Source of the DNA: Micromonospora inositola
GTDB lineage: Bacteria > Actinomycetota > Actinomycetes > Mycobacteriales > Micromonosporaceae
Assembly: GCF_900090285.1 (NCBI RefSeq)
Contig: NZ_LT607754.1
Location: 6,164,001-6,228,000, forward strand
Reading direction: 5' to 3'
Length of the DNA: 64,000 bases
The notes below the pieces were generated by a model. It worked only from the letters and a program-made list of their open reading frames with translations. It searched no databases and was not told the DNA's origin. Positions 40,909 to 49,531 of this stretch are shown here, in pieces (positions within the stretch are counted from its first letter, which is position 1; each line of letters opens with the position of its first letter). The translations under genes and the position numbers were made by a program.

Positions 40909-41706
40909 GTGCTGATCCTGCTGCCGCCCTCCGAGGGGAAGGCCGACGCCGGCACCGGCCGGCGGCTCGACCCGTCCCGGCTCTCCCTGCCGGAACTCAC
41001 TCCCGCCCGGGAGGAGGTGCTGACCGCCCTGGTGGCGCTCTGCGCCGGCCCGGACGAGCCGGCGGCCCGGGCGGCGCTCGGTCTCAGCGAGGGGCAGCGC
41101 GGCGAGCTGCGCCGCAACGCCCGGCTGCGGGCGGCGGCCACCGCGCCGGCCGGCCGGATCTACACCGGGGTGCTCTACGAGGCGCTGGACCTGGCCACGC
41201 TGCCGCCCGCGGCGGAGCGGCTGGCCCGCCGGTCGGTGCTGATCAGTTCCGGCCTGTGGGGCGCGGTCCGGCTCACCGACCGGATCCCGCCGTACCGCTG
41301 CCCGATCGGGGCGCGGCTGCCCGGGGTCGGCGCGCTGTCGGCGTACTGGCGGCGGGCCCTGGGCCCGGCGCTGGCGGCGGCTGCGGGGGCCGGGCCGGTG
41401 CTGGACCTGCGGTCCGGGGCGTACGCGGCCACCTGGGCCCCCGGGGGCGAGCTGGCCGCCCGGACGGTGACCGTCCGGGTGCTGCACGAGCGGACGGTCG
41501 ACGGGGTGCCGACCCGCGCGGTGGTCAGCCACTTCAACAAGGCGACGAAGGGCCGACTGGTCCGGGACCTGCTCACCGCCGGGGTCCGGCCGCGGACCGC
41601 CGACGGCCTGGTCGCCGCGCTGCGGGACCTCAAGTACCCGGTCGAGGAGCAGCCCGTCGCGGCCGGCCGCCCGCGCCAGCTCGACGTCGTGGTGACGGAG
41701 CTGTAG
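40909..41706 (+). CDS. yaaA: YaaA family peroxide-stress protein
   Basis: 265-residue DUF328/YaaA protein. In Escherichia coli YaaA limits intracellular iron during hydrogen peroxide stress and binds DNA. Family signatures are the N-terminal LILLPPSEGKADAGTG, the central YTGVLYEALDLATL, the LSAYWRRALGP segment and the C-terminal VVSHFNKATKGRLVRDLL. The GTG at 40909 gives the correct family start and directly follows a TANNNT box. Length is normal. Confidence 0.9.
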   Translation: MLILLPPSEGKADAGTGRRLDPSRLSLPELTPAREEVLTALVALCAGPDEPAARAALGLSEGQRGELRRNARLRAAATAPAGRIYTGVLYEALDLATLPPAAERLARRSVLISSGLWGAVRLTDRIPPYRCPIGARLPGVGALSAYWRRALGPALAAAAGAGPVLDLRSGAYAATWAPGGELAARTVTVRVLHERTVDGVPTRAVVSHFNKATKGRLVRDLLTAGVRPRTADGLVAALRDLKYPVEEQPVAAGRPRQLDVVVTEL

Positions 41707-41801
41707 CCGCAAGTTTTGCTCAAGGCTGGCGCGGACCGGTTTCGCCGCACCGGGCACCGGGCCACGGTTAGGGGACCCCGACGCCGACAAGGAGCGGTCC
41801 G

Positions 41802-42464
41802 ATGGCCCTCGAACCCACCACCGTGCTCGACCGGCCCCGCCTACCGTCGACACCGCCGCCACTGGACTGGCTGACCCTGGCCGACGCGTTCGAGGTCGCC
41901 TGCCTGGTGCGCTGCACCCCGCCACCGGCCACCGACGGCCGCCGGCCGACGGTCGCGACGTACCGGGGCGGGGTCGCCGAGTTCAACCGGGAGGACGCGG
42001 CGCGCCGGATGCGGCAGCTGCTCGGCCGGCTCAACGTGCCGGTGGAGCACGAACTGGCCACCGGCGGCCTGCGCCGCCGGTACGAGCTGCACCGGCTGTA
42101 CGTGCCCCGGGAGCACCGGTCGGCGTACGCGACGCTGCTGGAGGCCGGCTGGCGACAGGGCCGCCGGGAACTGCTCGGCGGGCCGGTGCCCGGCGCGTCC
42201 ACCGCCCGGCGGCTGTGGCGCACCCGGCTGGCCGCCGCCGCCTGGCGCTCGGCGCTGCTGGCCGGCGGCCGGCACGTCCGCCGGCACATCCTCGGTGTCC
42301 GGCTGACCGACCGGGAACTGGCGGCGGTGCTGGTCCGCGGCGCCACCCTGCTGGACGTCCCGGCGCTGCTCCGCCCGGGCGCCGGCTGCTTCGTGGTGAG
42401 CGTCGCGCACGGCCCGCACCGGGACCGGATCCTGGACAGCGTCGCCCTCGCCCCCGCCTGCTGA
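41802..42464 (+). CDS. Uncharacterised basic protein
   Basis: 220-residue protein that I do not recognise. It is rich in Arg, Leu and Ala with no membrane helix or signal. The segment YRGGVAEFNREDAARRMRQL followed by LNVPVEHELATGGLRRRYEL hints at a compact alpha/beta domain. The C-terminal third (ILGVRLTDRELAAVLVRGAT) may be a second domain. The ATG at 41802 has an AAGGAG site ten bases upstream. No functional link to the neighbours is evident. Confidence 0.65.
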   Translation: MALEPTTVLDRPRLPSTPPPLDWLTLADAFEVACLVRCTPPPATDGRRPTVATYRGGVAEFNREDAARRMRQLLGRLNVPVEHELATGGLRRRYELHRLYVPREHRSAYATLLEAGWRQGRRELLGGPVPGASTARRLWRTRLAAAAWRSALLAGGRHVRRHILGVRLTDRELAAVLVRGATLLDVPALLRPGAGCFVVSVAHGPHRDRILDSVALAPAC

Positions 42465-42493
42465 CCCCGGCCGGCCGCGGACGCCGGCCGGAC

Positions 42494-42561
42494 GCGCGCA
42501 AGTCGGGGGACGGCGCCGGCGCGGCAGCCGGGCACCTGCCGGACCGGCCGGGCTTGCGCGC
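42494..42561. repeat. Spaced 9-bp inverted repeat before TAXI gene
   Basis: GCGCGCAAG (42494-42502) and CTTGCGCGC (42553-42561) are exact complements, 50 bp apart, in the 117-bp gap before the TAXI lipoprotein gene. They might be a looped operator or a chance pairing in very GC-rich DNA. Confidence 0.3.
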
Positions 42562-42581
42562 GGGGCGGTGCACGGCGCACA

Positions 42582-43550
42582 GTGCAGCCCGTGAGCCGTA
42601 GCTGGTCTGTCCGCGGTCGGCGCCGGGCCGCCGCGCCGCTGATGGTGCTGATGCTGATGACCGCGCTGGCCGGGGTCGGCGGCTGCCGGGACGAGCGCGC
42701 CGAGCCGGTGCGGATCCGGATCGCGACGGGCAGCCCGACCGCGGTCTACCACGCCTTCGGGCAGTCGCTGGCGGCCGTCCTCAACCGGGAACTGCCCGGG
42801 GTGCGGGCCAGCGTGGTGGTCACCGCCGCCTCCGCGCAGAACGTCCGGCTGGTCGGGTCCGGCGAGGCCGAACTGGGCTTCACCCAGGCCGACGTGCTGC
42901 CGACCGCGCCGCCGGAGCACCCCGGCGTGCTCGCCGTGGCCCGGGTCTACGACGACCTGCTGCACCTGGTCACCACCGCCGGCGGGCCGGTGCGGACGCT
43001 GGCCGACCTGCGCGGGCGACGCGTCTCGGTGGGCGCGGAGGGCTCCGGCACCGAGGTCACCGCCACCCGGCTGCTGGACGTGGCCCGGCTCGGCGGCGAC
43101 GAGGTCCGTCAGGAACACCTCGGCCTGGACGACTCGGTCACCGCGCTGCGCGCCGGCCGGATCGACGCCTTCTTCTTCTCCGGTGGCCTGCCGGTACGCG
43201 CCGTCGAGGAGCTGGCCGCGACCACCGCCGTCCGGATCGTCGACCTGGGCGAGTGGACCGAGCCGCTGCGCCGCGGGTACGGGCAGGTCTACGTGACCCG
43301 GGACGTCCCGCGGTCGGTGTACGGGGTGCCGCCGGTCAGCACGGTGGCGAACCCGAACTACCTGATCGTCCGCGCCGACCTGCCCGAGGCGCTGGTCCGC
43401 GAGGTGACCCGGCTGCTGATGGAGCGCCGGGCGGAGTTGGCCGCCGCGCACCCGGCCGCCGGGCGGATGAGCCCCCGCTCGGCGATCGCCACCACCCCGC
43501 TGCCGCTGCATCCCGGCGCCGCCGACTGGTACCGGGCCAGCAAGCCCTAG
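42582..43550 (+). CDS. TAXI-family substrate-binding lipoprotein
   Basis: 322-residue extracytoplasmic binding protein of the TAXI (TRAP-associated, immunogenic-protein) family, usually feeding a TRAP transporter. A signal peptide ends in the lipobox LAGVGGC, with Cys35 as the lipidation site. The mature domain begins RIRIATGSPTAVYHAFGQSL, the typical TAXI start, and contains ASAQNVRLVGSGEAELGFTQ and GRRVSVGAEGSGTEVTATRL. GTG 42582 is used; GTG 42591 is equally possible. No TRAP permease genes are nearby. It overlaps by four bases, tail to tail, a histidine kinase gene. Confidence 0.87.
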   Translation: MQPVSRSWSVRGRRRAAAPLMVLMLMTALAGVGGCRDERAEPVRIRIATGSPTAVYHAFGQSLAAVLNRELPGVRASVVVTAASAQNVRLVGSGEAELGFTQADVLPTAPPEHPGVLAVARVYDDLLHLVTTAGGPVRTLADLRGRRVSVGAEGSGTEVTATRLLDVARLGGDEVRQEHLGLDDSVTALRAGRIDAFFFSGGLPVRAVEELAATTAVRIVDLGEWTEPLRRGYGQVYVTRDVPRSVYGVPPVSTVANPNYLIVRADLPEALVREVTRLLMERRAELAAAHPAAGRMSPRSAIATTPLPLHPGAADWYRASKP

Positions 43551-44986
43551 CCGGCGTCGGAGCCGACCGGCTCGGCGGACTCGGCCTCGTCGGCGCCCAC
43601 GTCGTCGACGCCGACCTCTTCGGGGGCCGGGAACCACAGCTCCGCGACCAGCCCCCGGGGCTCCCCCTGGCGCATGGTGAGCCGGCCGTCCGAGGCGTCC
43701 ACCAGCACCGCGACGATGGTCAACCCCAGCCCGGCCCCGTCGACGTTCTGCACGTCCGGGGCCCGCCAGAACCGCTCGGTGGCCTGGCCGAGCTGGCTCG
43801 CGGTCATGCCCGGGCCGGTGTCCCGCACCTCCAGCGCGGTGCCCCCGTCGGCCGGGCGGACGGTCACCGTCACCTCTCCCCCGGCGCCGCTGAACTTCAC
43901 CGCGTTGTCGATCAACGCGTCGAGCGCCTGGTCGATGGCGGTGGGGACGGTCCGGGCGTACGCGGGGGCGTCGACCGTGACCAGCCGGAGGACGACCGAC
44001 CGGTGCCGGGCCAGCGGCTGCCAGGCGGTCACCCGGGAGGCGGCCAGCGCACCGGCGTCCACGGTGATCTGCTGGTTCTCCTCGCGTTCGGCCCGGGCCA
44101 GGGTGAGCAACGCGTCGAGCACCCGGGCCAGCCGGTCGGTCTCCTCCAGCGCCAACTGGTGCTCGGCGCGGCCGTCCGGGTCGGTGAGGCTCGGCCCCAA
44201 CTCCTCCACCCGCAGCCGCAGCGCGGTCAGCGGGTTGCGCAACTGGTGGCTGGCGTGCGCGACGAAGGCCCGCTGCCGGTCCATCACGTCGGAGACCGCG
44301 TCGGCCATGTTGTTGAAGCTCCCCGCCAGCCGGCGCAGCTCCGGCGGCCCCAGACGCGGGCGCACCCGGGCGCCCCGATCGCCCTCGGCGATCTCGTGGG
44401 TGACCGCGTCCAGCTCGGTGACCGGACGCAGCACCCAGCCGGCCAGCCCGAAGGCGGTGGACACGCAGGCCAGCACCGCGAGCAGGCCGATCCCGGCGAG
44501 CAGCAGCCACCAGGAGGTGACGGTACGCCGGGCCCGGTCGACCGGGGTGGCGGTCACCACCGCGCCCAGCACCTCGCCGCCGTCGTTGATCGGGACCGCC
44601 ACCACCACCGGCCCGTCCGCCCAGGGCCACACCGACTCGGGCCCGCTGAACTGCTGCCCGGACAGCGCGGTGTCCAGCGCCGACGCGGTGCCCTGGCCGG
44701 GTCGCCAGCTGCTGGAGGCGACCACCGTGCGGCCGTCCCGGTCTACCACGGCCGCGCCGATGCCGAACAGCTCGTCGTAGGCGCCCAGTTCACCGTCGAG
44801 CGGGCCGGCTCCCCCGCCGCGCAGCGCCGGACCGGCCAGCGAGGCGAAGCGGGTGGCGTCGGCGAGCCGGTCCGCGCGGACCCGGTCGGTCTCGCGGCTG
44901 GCCAGGGTGGCCGCCAGCGGCGTCTCCAGCGCCAGGAGCACCAGCACCATCAGCAGCAGGTAGCTGATCACCAGCCGACGACGCAT
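43547..44986 (-). CDS. Membrane sensor histidine kinase
   Basis: 479-residue two-component kinase. Two transmembrane helices (about 5-27 and 158-180) frame an extracytoplasmic sensor domain of about 130 residues. A HAMP domain (LRPVTELDAVTHEIAEGDRG) follows, then the dimerisation helix with the phosphorylated His247 in VAHASHQLRNPLTALRL. The ATPase has N and G boxes (DQALDALIDNAVKFSGAGG, DTGPGMTASQLG, GAGLGLTIV). The ATG at 44986 lies nine bases after the response-regulator stop. Its neighbour, the TAXI lipoprotein, is a plausible ligand-binding partner. Confidence 0.93.
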   Translation of the reverse strand: MRRRLVISYLLLMVLVLLALETPLAATLASRETDRVRADRLADATRFASLAGPALRGGGAGPLDGELGAYDELFGIGAAVVDRDGRTVVASSSWRPGQGTASALDTALSGQQFSGPESVWPWADGPVVVAVPINDGGEVLGAVVTATPVDRARRTVTSWWLLLAGIGLLAVLACVSTAFGLAGWVLRPVTELDAVTHEIAEGDRGARVRPRLGPPELRRLAGSFNNMADAVSDVMDRQRAFVAHASHQLRNPLTALRLRVEELGPSLTDPDGRAEHQLALEETDRLARVLDALLTLARAEREENQQITVDAGALAASRVTAWQPLARHRSVVLRLVTVDAPAYARTVPTAIDQALDALIDNAVKFSGAGGEVTVTVRPADGGTALEVRDTGPGMTASQLGQATERFWRAPDVQNVDGAGLGLTIVAVLVDASDGRLTMRQGEPRGLVAELWFPAPEEVGVDDVGADEAESAEPVGSDAG

Positions 44987-44995
44987 CCGGCCTCC

Positions 44996-45652
44996 TCACT
45001 CGCCGCGGAGCCGGTAGCCGACCCCGCGGACCGTCTCCACCAGGGTCGGGTCGCCGAGCTTGCCCCGCAGCGAGCCCACGTGCACCTCCACGGTGTGCCG
45101 GTCGGCCCAGGTCGTGCCCCAGACGTCGAGCAGGATCCGGTCGCGCGGGACGGCCACCCCGGGCTGCCGGGCGAGGGAGACCAGGATGTCGAACTCCTTG
45201 CGGGTGAGGGCGACCGGCTGACCGGCCACGCTCACCGTCCGCCCGGCCACGTCGATGCGGACCACCCCGGCCTCGATCAGGTTCCGCTCCGGCACGGTGT
45301 GGGCCGCCCGGCGCAGCACCGCCTCGATCCGGGCCTGCAGCTCCACCATCGAGAACGGCTTGACCACGTAGTCGTCGGCGCCCAGCCGCAGGCCGAGCAC
45401 CCGGTCCCGTTCCTCGCCCCGGGCGGTCACCGCGATGATGCCGAGCTGACTGCTGCGCCGGCGCAGCTCCCGGCACAGGTCGGTGCCGTCCCCGTCGGGC
45501 AGGGTCAGGTCGAGCAGCACCAGGTCGCACGGGGCGGCCGACAGCGCGGCCGCGACGGTCGCCGCGTGTTCCACCTCGTACCCGCGCCGGGTGAGCGCCG
45601 ACGACAGGGCGGCGGCGACCCGACGGTCGTCCTCGATCAGGAGGATCCGCAC
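44996..45652 (-). CDS. OmpR-family response regulator
   Basis: 218-residue regulator with an N-terminal receiver domain (acidic pocket IEDD, phospho-acceptor Asp48 in LVLLDLTLPDGDG, VTARGEERDRV, and the Lys of DDYVVKPFSM) and a C-terminal winged helix of the OmpR/PhoB type (LTRKEFDILVSLARQPG, then VEVHVGSLRGKLGDPTLVET). The GTG at 45652 begins MRILLIEDD. It is the first gene of a two-gene operon with the kinase. Targets are unknown; the adjacent TAXI gene is the obvious candidate. Confidence 0.94.
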   Translation of the reverse strand: MRILLIEDDRRVAAALSSALTRRGYEVEHAATVAAALSAAPCDLVLLDLTLPDGDGTDLCRELRRRSSQLGIIAVTARGEERDRVLGLRLGADDYVVKPFSMVELQARIEAVLRRAAHTVPERNLIEAGVVRIDVAGRTVSVAGQPVALTRKEFDILVSLARQPGVAVPRDRILLDVWGTTWADRHTVEVHVGSLRGKLGDPTLVETVRGVGYRLRGE

Positions 45653-45824
45653 CGTGCCCCCAATTCGCTCGACCTGCTGCCCACGAATGGTGGCAGACGG
45701 GTCGGCGCGGCGGGAGTCCCCGTCCCCTCTTCACCGCGCCCATCGCGGAGCCTGGTCCGGAAATGGTCGCCGTAACCTACGCGTGGCCCCCTGACGGGGT
45801 CGCCGACGCCGGACGGCCTGCGGG

Positions 45825-46136
45825 TCAGAGGCCGAAGACCTCGTCGGCGGTGGCGACCCGGACGCCGTCGACGAAGCCCCGGAAGCCGGGGTCGTCGTGG
45901 CTGGCGGGCACGCTGGTCACGGTCACGCCGGTGGCCTGGGTGACCGCATCGACCAGCGGCGGATAGTCGCTCTCCGCGTCCCCGAAGGTGTCGTCGTCCG
46001 CCTCCGCCAGGTTGATCACGTGCTGCACGTCCTCGCTGGGGGTGTCCGGGTCGCCGGCCCACTCGGTGCCGGCCTGGTGACACTCGTCGTAGACGGCTCG
46101 CTGGCCGTCGGTCCAGTCGTCGTCGTAGTTCTCCAT
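45825..46136 (-). CDS. Small acidic protein of unknown function
   Basis: 103-residue strongly acidic protein (MENYDDDWTDGQRAVYDECH at the start) with no membrane segment or signal. The C-terminal half (TGVTVTSVPASHDDPGFRGF) may form a small alpha/beta fold. The ATG at 46136 is chosen because a GGAGGG site stands six bases upstream. An ATG two codons earlier would touch that site. It lies 172 bp from the response-regulator gene on the same strand. Function unknown. Confidence 0.65.
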   Translation of the reverse strand: MENYDDDWTDGQRAVYDECHQAGTEWAGDPDTPSEDVQHVINLAEADDDTFGDAESDYPPLVDAVTQATGVTVTSVPASHDDPGFRGFVDGVRVATADEVFGL

Positions 46137-46227
46137 CGCCATCCCTCCGCGGGCGTTCCCCTGCGAGCATGCCGCCTGGGCGGGCCCGGTCGGGGCGGTA
46201 CCGGTGAACCGGCCGTCGCGCCCGCCC

Positions 46228-46233
46228 TAGGCT
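46228..46233 (+). promoter_or_regulatory. -10 box for leaderless DUF952 transcript
   Basis: TAGGCT lies six bases before the ATG at 46240. This supports the ATG over the GTG one codon upstream. Confidence 0.5.
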
Positions 46234-46239
46234 GCGGTG

Positions 46240-46578
46240 ATGATCTACAAGATTCTGTCGACCGACGAGTGGCACCAGGCCCGCGCCGCCGGGCACTTCA
46301 CCGGCACCGCGATGGACCTGCAGGACGGGTACATCCACCTTTCCGGCGGCGACCAGGTGGTGGCGACCGCCCGGCGGGTGTTCGCCGGGGTCACCGGGCT
46401 GACCCTGCTGACCGTCGACCCCGACCGGCTCGGCGACGCGCTGCGCTGGGAGCCGACCCGGGGCGGCGCGCTCTTCCCGCACCTCTACGGGGTGCTGCCG
46501 GTGGGCGCGGTGGTGGCGGCGGAGGCCCTGCCGGCGGACACCCCCGCCGCCGACGCGGTGGCGGCGCTGCTCGCCTGA
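46240..46578 (+). CDS. DUF952 family protein
   Basis: 112-residue DUF952 protein with the family start MIYKILSTDEWHQARAAGHF, the central DGYIHLSGGDQVV and the later LRWEPTRGGALFPHLYGVLP. The family is small, cytosolic and structurally related to ADP-ribosyltransferase-like folds, without a settled function. The ATG at 46240 directly follows a TANNNT box. It appears monocistronic. Confidence 0.85.
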   Translation: MIYKILSTDEWHQARAAGHFTGTAMDLQDGYIHLSGGDQVVATARRVFAGVTGLTLLTVDPDRLGDALRWEPTRGGALFPHLYGVLPVGAVVAAEALPADTPAADAVAALLA

Positions 46579-46586
46579 CCGCTCGC

Positions 46587-46592
46587 TATGCT
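46587..46592 (+). promoter_or_regulatory. Candidate promoter with long leader before acyltransferase
   Basis: TATGCT lies nine bases after the DUF952 stop. Transcription from about 46599 would give a leader of about 140 nt with several GC-rich inverted segments, unusually long for this window. Confidence 0.4.
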
Positions 46593-46740
46593 ACGGCGAG
46601 CCCGTGTCCCGGCCTCGACAGCGAGAGCCGGGGCGGCCGGGCGGTCCTGGCCCGCGCGGGCCGCGGCGGTCACCCGGCGCGGACCCGGCGCGTGGCACCG
46701 ACGGCGCGACGGAGCGCCCTGCGACGATGCGAGTTGAAGG

Positions 46741-47280
46741 ATGACTGACACCAACGACCGGTCCCCTGTCTTCGTCCACCCGACGGCCGACGTGGAGGAG
46801 GGCGCCAAGGTCGGCGACGGCACCAAGGTCTGGCACCTGGCCCACATCCGCTCGACCGCGCAGGTCGGCGCCGGCTGCATCATCGGGCGCAACGTGTACG
46901 TCGACGCCGGAGTCTCCGTCGGCGACCTGGTCAAGATCCAGAACAACGTCTCGGTCTACCAGGGCGTGACGCTCGAGGACGAGGTCTTCGTCGGCCCGTC
47001 CGCCGTCTTCACCAACGACTTCCGGCCGCGCGCCCAGAACCCGGACTGGGAGATCACGCCGACCATGGTCCGCAAGGGCGCCTCGATCGGCGCGAACGCC
47101 ACCCTGGTCTGCGGCATCGAGGTCGGCGAGTACGCCATGATCGCCGCCGGTTCCGTGGTGACCAAGGACGTGCGGCCGTACCAGCTGGTGGCCGGGAACC
47201 CGGCGCGGCCGAAGGGCTGGGTCAACGCCAAGGGTGAGGTCGTCTCCCGCGACGTCGAGAACCCGCCGGCGCAGGACTGA
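46741..47280 (+). CDS. Left-handed beta-helix (hexapeptide) sugar acyltransferase
   Basis: 179-residue hexapeptide-repeat acyltransferase of the WlbB/WbpD-like type, which N-acetylates UDP-amino sugars using acetyl-CoA. Repeats are visible as VGDGTKVWHLAHIRSTAQVG, VGDLVKIQNNVSVYQG and the C-terminal GEYAMIAAGSVVTKDVRPYQ, with the typical ending VAGNPARPKGWV. WlbB partners (a C3 dehydrogenase and aminotransferase) are not adjacent. It may serve either surface-glycan locus; it lies 52 bp from the convergent end of the second one. Confidence 0.85.
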   Translation: MTDTNDRSPVFVHPTADVEEGAKVGDGTKVWHLAHIRSTAQVGAGCIIGRNVYVDAGVSVGDLVKIQNNVSVYQGVTLEDEVFVGPSAVFTNDFRPRAQNPDWEITPTMVRKGASIGANATLVCGIEVGEYAMIAAGSVVTKDVRPYQLVAGNPARPKGWVNAKGEVVSRDVENPPAQD

Positions 47281-47285
47281 CGGCA

Positions 47286-47324
47286 CCGGTGGCCGGCCGA
47301 GGGGCTCCCCCGGCCGGCCACCGG
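47286..47324. terminator. Bidirectional terminator between convergent genes
   Basis: CCGGTGGCCGGCCG (47286-47299) and its exact complement (47311-47324) enclose an 11-base loop that can pair GGGG with CCCC. It fills most of the 52-bp gap between the acyltransferase and the convergent glycosyltransferase. Confidence 0.82.
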
Positions 47325-47332
47325 CCCCGCGG

Positions 47333-49531
47333 CTACTCGAAGCCGTGCAGCGAGGTGGTGACGACGAGGCCGGGGTGCCGGCGGGCGAGCTGCCAGCCGA
47401 TCGTCACGCCGTTCGCGCCGGCCACCACCACCCGGCGGGTGCGCGTCAGGTCCAGTTTCGGCAGCACGTCGCGTCGGACGATTCGCCACATGATTCTCGG
47501 TCGCACGATCCGATAACCCCGCTCGAAGCCGGACTTGTGCACGAGCCCCGCCAGCTTCTGGTGCGCCCGCTGCGCGTTCAGGGCGCCAAGTTCGGGCCAG
47601 ATCGACTCCTGCCGCCGGGTGCGCTCGCGCATCGCCGACAGCACTTTACCGGGCGCCCGGTAGACGATCGCCTGCTCGGCCCGGAGCATCGGACGGCGGG
47701 ACTCCGCCACGTCGATCGGGTGGATGCGCAGCCGCGGAGCCCGGGCCGCCTCCCGCCACAGGTTCGCGTCGTGGGTGATGACGTCGACGCCGAACCCGGC
47801 CGCGGCGGCTCGCAACGCGAAGTCCCGGGCCGGGTAGAACCGGGGCGCGTTGATCGCGACGAGGACGATCCGTTCCGCGGCGGTCGTCAGCGATGCGGGA
47901 CCCGCGGCCGCCGACCGTTCGGGACCCGCCGGCGCCGGACTGCCCGCCGGAGCCGGGGCCGGAGCCGGAGCCGGGGCTGGTACATCCTCGCCGATCAGCT
48001 GTGGCAGTACGGCTGCCGCTCCGTACCGCGCCTGCAGCGCCGCCCGGGCGGCGGTCACGTCTGCCGTGCCGAGGTGTGCGCCCAGGCGGCGGTAGCTGTC
48101 CACCATCCCACCGGCGTCCTGCCCGACCTCGACCAGCGTCCGGGCCACCTCGGACAGGACGGCCAGCGTCTGCTCGGTGGCCGGCTCAGCGGCCGCCAGC
48201 ACGGGCGTGCCAGCGGCCGCCGCTTCGACCAGGAGCTCTCCGAACTCCTCCGCCTGGCCGCCGTGCAGCAGCAGGTCATGCTCGTGCAGCAGCTCGACAA
48301 AGGTGGCGTGCGACTCGCGGGGTCGAACGGTGATGCGGTTGCGTAGCTTGAGCTCGCTGATCCGGTCCGACACCCGTTGCGGCATCGCAGTGCCGTCGAC
48401 CAGAGTCAGCGTGACCCGCGGATCCGCCGCGGCGACCTCGGCGAACGTCTCCAGGGCCACCGAGAGACCCCGCCGCTCGAGCAGCGGGCCGACGTGCAGC
48501 CAGCGGAGCAGCTCCGCCGGCGGCGTGGACCGCGCCGGCAGAACGTCGAAGTCGACGATCTTCGGCACGACCCGGAGCTTGTCCAGGTGTGCGGGAAAGT
48601 TCAGGGCGAGAGTGTCGTACAGGTGGGGGCTGGTGCAGACCAGCTCATCGGCCCGCTTCAGCACCTGCTCGTAGCGTTCCCGCGCCGCCGGCTGGGCCAG
48701 CATGCTCGCCAGCTGCGGCGAGGACTCGATCACCACGACCCGGGCGTCGGGCCGGGCCAGGGCGGTCGCCACCACCCCACCGAACATGCCGCCGTGAGCG
48801 TGCACCACGGGCGCCTCGATCCGGCCGGTGGGCAGCGCGGCGCGCGCCGCGTCCAGCTGCGCGCCGGCCCGGACGACGAACTCCCGGGGCCTGGCCAGCT
48901 GTGGTACGGCTATCCGGGTCAGTTCGGCCTCGGGCTCGTCGACCACCACCGCCGCGTCGACGAGCCGGGCCAGCCGCTCCAGTGTCACGGTGACCAGGGG
49001 CGCCGCCGGCGAGGAGAAGGGCATCCTCCACGCCTCCGTGTGCAGCACCGACACCCGGTCGTACCGCTGCCCGAGTGCGGCAACCGCGGCGCGGACGAAC
49101 GTCCCGGCGAGCGGATCCGCCGGTGACGGATACCAGGGAGTGACAACGGCGAGGTCTGCGGCGGCCGGTCGGCGCACCTCGTCGGCGACCGGCTCGAAAC
49201 GGATCGGCAGGTCCCGCCGCCGGCGGCGCGCCGCGTACGCCACCGGCACCGCCTCCGGATCACCGGCGACGAGGAGATCGGCTCCGGCGAGCGGACCGCC
49301 CCGACCCAGCACGAAGCGGCGGGCGGCCCGCACCGCCTGCCGGGCGTTCCGCGGAACCCGATGCACGGTGGCGGCGGCGGGCAGGTCAACTCCGCTCCAC
49401 TGCGGTACGTCGGCCACCACGGCCAGCACCTGTCGCCCCTCGGCGACCAGCCGGTTGAGATGGGCGGCGGCAGCGCTCACGCGGGTGCTACCGAGCGCCA
49501 GATAGACGACGGTGTGGTCGGCACTGGTCAC
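47333..49531 (-). CDS. Multidomain GT4 glycosyltransferase with repeated flanking domain
   Basis: 732-residue three-part protein. Residues about 1-115 (YLALGSTRVSAAAAHLNRL, then LAGADLLVAGDPEAVPVAYA) form a Rossmann-like domain. Residues about 120-500 are a GT4 enzyme, starting LAVVTPWYPSPADPLAGTFV and ending with AEEFGELLVEAAAAGTPVLA. An Ala-Pro linker (about 520-545) leads to a C-terminal domain (ERIVLVAINAPRFYPARDFA, then AEQAIVYRAPGKVL). The first and last domains resemble the separate protein encoded at 60648. The GT4 part resembles the protein at 59422. The GTG at 49531 overlaps the upstream stop codon (GTGA). It is last in its operon. Confidence 0.82.
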   Translation of the reverse strand: MTSADHTVVYLALGSTRVSAAAAHLNRLVAEGRQVLAVVADVPQWSGVDLPAAATVHRVPRNARQAVRAARRFVLGRGGPLAGADLLVAGDPEAVPVAYAARRRRRDLPIRFEPVADEVRRPAAADLAVVTPWYPSPADPLAGTFVRAAVAALGQRYDRVSVLHTEAWRMPFSSPAAPLVTVTLERLARLVDAAVVVDEPEAELTRIAVPQLARPREFVVRAGAQLDAARAALPTGRIEAPVVHAHGGMFGGVVATALARPDARVVVIESSPQLASMLAQPAARERYEQVLKRADELVCTSPHLYDTLALNFPAHLDKLRVVPKIVDFDVLPARSTPPAELLRWLHVGPLLERRGLSVALETFAEVAAADPRVTLTLVDGTAMPQRVSDRISELKLRNRITVRPRESHATFVELLHEHDLLLHGGQAEEFGELLVEAAAAGTPVLAAAEPATEQTLAVLSEVARTLVEVGQDAGGMVDSYRRLGAHLGTADVTAARAALQARYGAAAVLPQLIGEDVPAPAPAPAPAPAGSPAPAGPERSAAAGPASLTTAAERIVLVAINAPRFYPARDFALRAAAAGFGVDVITHDANLWREAARAPRLRIHPIDVAESRRPMLRAEQAIVYRAPGKVLSAMRERTRRQESIWPELGALNAQRAHQKLAGLVHKSGFERGYRIVRPRIMWRIVRRDVLPKLDLTRTRRVVVAGANGVTIGWQLARRHPGLVVTTSLHGFE

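Noticed and set aside
45637..46482. Minus-strand frame covering the small acidic protein and the DUF952 gene
   Set aside because: The acidic protein in another frame has a ribosome site and normal composition, and DUF952 motifs are clear on the plus strand.
47930..47990. Short GGAGCC-type tandem repeat as a possible CRISPR or satellite
   Set aside because: It only encodes the Ala-Pro linker of the glycosyltransferase; there are no spacers.
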